Under the pieces are notes generated by a model that made no database searches, was not told the DNA's origin, and worked only from the letters and a program-made list of their open reading frames with translations. Of a stretch of DNA of 64,000 nucleotides, positions 60,183 through 64,000 are shown one piece after another (position 1 is the first letter of the stretch; each line of letters begins with the position of its first letter). The translations under genes and the position numbers were made by a program. Source of the DNA: Candidatus Bathyarchaeia archaeon (GTDB lineage Archaea; Thermoproteota; Bathyarchaeia; Bathyarchaeales; Bathycorpusculaceae); the NCBI GenBank assembly GCA_041447175.1, contig CP166960.1, forward strand, positions 1,380,519-1,444,518. Reading direction: 5' to 3'.

Positions 60183-63100
60183 CTATTTCCGTTTCCTTAG
60201 CACTAGCACCGCTGCGGCGGCGACCACGATTATAACTGCTGCACCAATAGCGATGTAAGTCAAGGTTGGCGTGGCTGCTGTAGTAGCTGGCTGCGGAGCC
60301 GCACTAGGCGAAGGCGAAACAGACGGTACAGGAGTTGACACTGGCGGAGGAGTTCCCGCAGATGCCGGAGTTGGGGAGACAACGGCGCTAGCTGCAGATG
60401 CTTCTGTTACGACAAAAGCTGACTTTGCAGTAGACGACAAGAAGTACTGATCGCCCTCAAATCGCGCTGTAACAACATACGAACCAGGAACAGGCGGAGT
60501 CCAAGTAGTGCAGAAGAAGCCAGAGTCATCACTAGTAACAATGCCAACATCTTGATAGTTGCCATTAGGATCAAAAGCTAACAAATGCACATCAACAGGA
60601 ATACCAGTTTGCGCACCAGTAGACTGCACTGCAACAGTGCCTTCAAACAATACAGCTGAACCCAGCGTCTGGAATTTCGGTGCAGCATCCACTGTCACCA
60701 AAGTAGGCAAAGCTGGACCGGAAGTTTGCACTGCTGGGGCTTCTTCGAAGCAGTAAAGAGCCCAGTCCATACTCGTCAAATACAGCGAACCGTTATAGGG
60801 CGTCGGAATCGAGTGCAATTCGTCGCCTCCAAGTTGGTACCACGAGTATTTTGCTCCAGTTGAGGCATCCAGTACATACAGGGTTCCCACTTCGTTTATG
60901 GCGTAGACCACCCCGTAAGAGTAGGATAAACCTGGAGCTATGCCCTCGCGAGACGTGTATGTGCTCCATGTTTTGTTTCCAGTAGTAGCATTGACGCAGC
61001 TCACAGAGTAGAAGTCACTAAGATAGACTGAGCCGCTGTGGTATAACAAGCCAGCCTGACCGGTTCCTTGATTCTGCTCAGGAGTGCCCGGATTATTTCC
61101 AGTTTGGTACAGCCAAATCATTGCGCCTGTGGTGGCGTTCAGAGCGTAGTTATTTCTGTAGGTTCCTTGAGCAAAAACCATGCCATCACCAAGCGTTACA
61201 GAACCCAGAATCCACCAGGGGGCTGAAGCGCCACCTAAATAGCCAGGGCATACAACGTTGAAAATGACCGCACCTGTTTCTGCGTCGAGCTTTGTTACGT
61301 TAAAACCTGCGCTTCCTGCTACACCGTTAACTCCAATATAGACTGCACCATCAGCCACTGCAGGAGTTCCATCCACGTATCCGCGTGTAGCAGCCGCTGA
61401 TGAGCCCCCTATTCTTGCGCCCGCATTATATTTCCAAACTTCAGATCCACTATTCGCATCGAAACAGTAAAGCGTGTTACCTCCAGCAACGTATACCTTG
61501 TCGTCTGTAACTATTGGAGAGCCAGACCCTACGCTAGCACTTGATTGCCACACCTTAGTTCCAGTTGTTGCATCCAAACAGTAGACGTTACCATCGTCTG
61601 GACCTGTGTACAGCTTGCCATTGCCTACCGCTACTGTGCTACTGAAGCCTATTTTGCCTGTCGAATAGTTCCATATCGATGCACCGGTGTCAGCATTTAA
61701 CGCGTAGATATTACCATCCCATGAGCTTACATACGCCACACCATTAACAAGCGTTGGCGAGGACACTAAAGCACCGCCTGTCTGAGCACTCCACTTAAGG
61801 GCCAAGTTTGTTGGGCCGTAACCCACGCCAGAGTGCGCTGGATCGTTCATGAACATTGACCAATCACGGGGTGTGTTGCCTATGCACCACACCTGATTGC
61901 TGCCGCCACCATAACCTGTTTCCCCTGTATATACAAATGTGCCATTCGCCCATGTTGAAGTACAAGGAATTATGTACAGATTTCCGTAGGCAACACACTG
62001 AAGATTGCGTGGTGCACCGTTTTCTATAGGTAGACGCCAAATTAGCTCACCAGTGTAAGCGTCGAAGCAGTCAAACTCAGAGTGGCTGGGCATACCTGTA
62101 TCTGGATCTGCATATTGGTTTTCACCCATTTGAACGTAGATTTTACCATCTGCAATCGAAAGTTGGTTGGTGAAACCGACACCGGGTCCGTTCTTTTTCC
62201 ATACGAGTTGACCAGTGGTTGCATTTACAGCGTAGATATAGCCATCCTGGTTCTTTGAGTATATCATACCGTATGCTGCACCTTGGTATCCAAAGAACTC
62301 ATTAAAGAAGCTGTTTGGGTTGTAAGACCAAAGGTGTTCGCCGGTGGTGGCGTTCCAACCTTCCATTACGCCGTTGATGCCAGCAGCAGAGAATACACCG
62401 TCGACATAAGTCATCCCGCTGAATGCACCACGCTTCGTATTAACTGTCCACATTGTCGCTCCAGTTGAAGCGTTAACGCCTGTTAGGTAATTTAGGCTGG
62501 TTGACATAACCACTACTCCGCCACCGTATGCCGCGGGTGACTCCGAGCCATATTTACCGTAATCTGCGCTAGTTGTTCTGTTCCACGCTACGGTTGGGGG
62601 TTGTGATGGGTCGTTGAGTTTCCACCCTATAGTATTAATGACGAACATTTTCTGTTCAGGAATGTACCCCACTGTAGGCGTATAGCCCCCAGCACTAAAC
62701 CCTGTCGGACCTGTCCACACTTTTGTACCATCGGCAATTCTAACACAGTCGGAGCCGTAGATCATGTAAGTATTGTCTACGCCGAAAATACTGTTGATGC
62801 TAAGTGTACCAAGGGTCGGTCTTGACCAGACGATTTTTCCTGTTGTATGGTCAAGAGCGTATAATGTACCAGCTTGGCTGGGATAACCTTGTGGAACATC
62901 ACTTACAAGAATCAAGCCCCCTAAGGCTACTATTTGACTGTGCAGGACAGTTGGCAAAGTAGTTGTCCACTGCAAGTTCGGAGAATTAGGAGCTGGACCA
63001 GCAGTGAAATACGTGTTACTGGCATCCCCGCCTATTTTGGGATAACCATATTGCAGCAGGTCATTCGCGGTTTGTGCTTCAGCCGTAGGCATTGTAAAAT

Positions 63101-63188
63101 CTGAGATTGCAAAGAGAACTGAAGAAAGCATAAGAAAAGCCAAAAAAAGGGCAGTTATAACTCTTCTATCTTTGTTTTTTTCTTTCAT
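60183..63188 (-). CDS. secreted double PQQ-like beta-propeller surface protein (propeller 6)
   Basis: 1001 residues, plan of propeller 3 plus a C-terminal Ig-like domain: signal peptide (about 1-38), two propeller blocks (about 60-440 and 460-820) joined by MNDPAHSGVGYGPTNLALKW, repeats YALNADTGASIWNY, YCLDATTGTKVWQS, YCFDANSGSEVWKY, then Ig-like domain (GSYVVTARFEGDQYFLSS), Pro/Ser linker, anchor helix, RKRK. SD AGGAG before ATG 63188. Divergent from TrmB 4. Confidence 0.9.
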   Translation of the reverse strand: MKEKNKDRRVITALFLAFLMLSSVLFAISDFTMPTAEAQTANDLLQYGYPKIGGDASNTYFTAGPAPNSPNLQWTTTLPTVLHSQIVALGGLILVSDVPQGYPSQAGTLYALDHTTGKIVWSRPTLGTLSINSIFGVDNTYMIYGSDCVRIADGTKVWTGPTGFSAGGYTPTVGYIPEQKMFVINTIGWKLNDPSQPPTVAWNRTTSADYGKYGSESPAAYGGGVVVMSTSLNYLTGVNASTGATMWTVNTKRGAFSGMTYVDGVFSAAGINGVMEGWNATTGEHLWSYNPNSFFNEFFGYQGAAYGMIYSKNQDGYIYAVNATTGQLVWKKNGPGVGFTNQLSIADGKIYVQMGENQYADPDTGMPSHSEFDCFDAYTGELIWRLPIENGAPRNLQCVAYGNLYIIPCTSTWANGTFVYTGETGYGGGSNQVWCIGNTPRDWSMFMNDPAHSGVGYGPTNLALKWSAQTGGALVSSPTLVNGVAYVSSWDGNIYALNADTGASIWNYSTGKIGFSSTVAVGNGKLYTGPDDGNVYCLDATTGTKVWQSSASVGSGSPIVTDDKVYVAGGNTLYCFDANSGSEVWKYNAGARIGGSSAAATRGYVDGTPAVADGAVYIGVNGVAGSAGFNVTKLDAETGAVIFNVVCPGYLGGASAPWWILGSVTLGDGMVFAQGTYRNNYALNATTGAMIWLYQTGNNPGTPEQNQGTGQAGLLYHSGSVYLSDFYSVSCVNATTGNKTWSTYTSREGIAPGLSYSYGVVYAINEVGTLYVLDASTGAKYSWYQLGGDELHSIPTPYNGSLYLTSMDWALYCFEEAPAVQTSGPALPTLVTVDAAPKFQTLGSAVLFEGTVAVQSTGAQTGIPVDVHLLAFDPNGNYQDVGIVTSDDSGFFCTTWTPPVPGSYVVTARFEGDQYFLSSTAKSAFVVTEASAASAVVSPTPASAGTPPPVSTPVPSVSPSPSAAPQPATTAATPTLTYIAIGAAVIIVVAAAAVLVLRKRK

Positions 63189-63317
63189 TTTTTTTACTCC
63201 TATACCGTGAAAAGGCTTAAAAGATTTTTAAAAACTTGTAAGAAACTAAAGTTTAGACAACTTTTGTTGAAAATCCAAAAAAGCTAAACGTTACTGTACT
63301 CAACATTATCGCTAATA
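63189..63317. promoter_or_regulatory. divergent promoter region of propeller 6 and TrmB 4
   Basis: 129 bp shared by both genes. Contains short inverted repeats CTAAA-G-TTTAG (near 63247) and CAAC-TTTT-GTTG (near 63258), but not the GTCGGT-N9-ACCG motif. These are candidate sites for TrmB 4. Confidence 0.4.
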
Positions 63318-64000
63318 ATGGAGAGACTAAAAGGAATGGAAGATACTGTAAAAGCCTTCAGTGAGTTGGGCTTGACAGAACTGGAAGCAAGAATTCTAGT
63401 CGCTCTGCAAAAGCATAATCGCACGACCGCTAAAGACATCTCAGTAACACTAGATGTTCATAGACAACAAATTTACAACGCTTTGACTGACCTGCAGAAA
63501 AAAGGGTTAGTAACGGAACAGCTTGGCAGACCAAGCCAGTTCAAAACAGCGCCATTAAACCAGTTATTTGGCATACTACTTGAGAGGAAATCGAATTGGC
63601 TTTCCAACATGGAAAAGAAAACAGCCGAAATATCGAAAACTTTCAAGGAAAGCCTACCAGAATATAACGTAAAAGCTGAATATACATTCGATTTAATAAC
63701 CGGAACGGAAAGAGTAAAGAGCGCCCTTCATAAGTGGGGAAAACCTTCAAGGACAATAGATACTACGGTAAAATTCGACCCCCTTATGCTGCGGATCGCA
63801 GAAGCACTTGACACGCGCAGAATTGAATATAGAAAAGATTTAGAACTACGAATAGTGACAGATAATACTAAATATTATTCTACTTTTCGGCAAAATTTCC
63901 CAAAACGAGAGGTCAGGGTCTTAAAGTATCCTGTTCCGCTTGAACTGGTTATATACGACAGAAAAAGGGCGCATTTGGCTGTTTATCCAAATAGATGCGT
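63318..64000 (+). CDS. TrmB-family transcriptional regulator (TrmB 4), cut off by window end
   Basis: 227 residues visible: winged helix (AFSELGLTELEARILVALQKHNRTTAKDISVTLDVHRQQIYNALTDLQKKGLV), linker, and effector domain beginning LITGTERVKSAL. The VHRQ recognition helix is shared with TrmB 1 and 2. ATG 63318. It pairs divergently with propeller 6, repeating the regulator-plus-propeller association of the 28-42 kb locus. Confidence 0.87.
   Translation, partial: MERLKGMEDTVKAFSELGLTELEARILVALQKHNRTTAKDISVTLDVHRQQIYNALTDLQKKGLVTEQLGRPSQFKTAPLNQLFGILLERKSNWLSNMEKKTAEISKTFKESLPEYNVKAEYTFDLITGTERVKSALHKWGKPSRTIDTTVKFDPLMLRIAEALDTRRIEYRKDLELRIVTDNTKYYSTFRQNFPKREVRVLKYPVPLELVIYDRKRAHLAVYPNRC

Noticed and set aside
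28259-63188. PQQ-dependent alcohol dehydrogenases
   Set aside because: The repeats are PQQ-like, but I could not identify catalytic Asp/Glu, the Cys-Cys pair or a haem motif CxxCH.

Overview
The window is archaeal and most resembles a member of the Bathyarchaeia (TACK group); the phylum is inferred from gene content because no 16S rRNA gene is present. Archaeal markers include ribosomal proteins P1/L12, L10 (P0), L1, L11 and LX, Spt5, a short SecE, aIF6, prefoldin alpha, tRNA-splicing endonuclease EndA, archaeal D-aminoacyl-tRNA deacylase, DGGGP synthase for ether lipids, an ESCRT-III/CdvB protein and TrmB-family regulators. Genes often start with GTG or TTG behind GGTGA/GGAG ribosome-binding sites.

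Layout. 0-27.4 kb is mixed housekeeping: a P-type Ca2+-ATPase cut by the window edge, a frameshifted coiled-coil protein, L12 on its own, a presenilin-like GxGD protease, two small zinc ribbons, a SPOUT methyltransferase, phosphoglucose/phosphomannose isomerase, inositol-1-phosphate synthase, GlyRS, a PhoU-like protein, EndA, a sugar nucleotidyltransferase, DGGGP synthase, CdvB, a membrane-tethered winged-helix protein beside a secreted beta-propeller, a DUF3796/XRE pair and AsnRS. 27.4-43 kb is an accessory locus with four large secreted PQQ-like beta-propeller proteins, three TrmB-type regulators and a gene-poor repeat-rich spacer. 43-46.8 kb holds a ferredoxin reductase and the secE-spt5-L11-L1-L10 operon. 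A fifth propeller protein follows, then DtdA, an unusual transcarbamylase, and a redox/light-damage block (two flavoproteins, a thioredoxin-like protein, fasciclin, DUF523-DUF1722, class II photolyase, PNPOx-like protein). Next comes the aIF6-LX-prefoldin-FtsY operon, then a sixth propeller protein divergent from a fourth TrmB regulator that runs off the end.

The most interesting system is the 28-42 kb surface-propeller locus. Four propeller genes and two TrmB genes each carry the same operator-like inverted repeat, (T)GTCGGT-N9-ACCG, upstream of the start. In the four propeller genes it sits at nearly the same place between a T-rich TATA-like box and a TTAAGT motif. Independently, a structured element of about 90-125 bp (outer imperfect stem, purine-rich strand, inner hairpin whose sequence changes but stays paired) occurs seven times, five of them 50-65 bp past the stop codons of propeller genes. 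Together these suggest a TrmB-controlled family of surface proteins with a conserved intergenic cassette. No such system is known to me, but I could not search databases.

Two loci show reading frames broken by apparent one-base losses at short homopolymers (near 3375, and twice in 20.9 kb), which could be real decay or assembly error.
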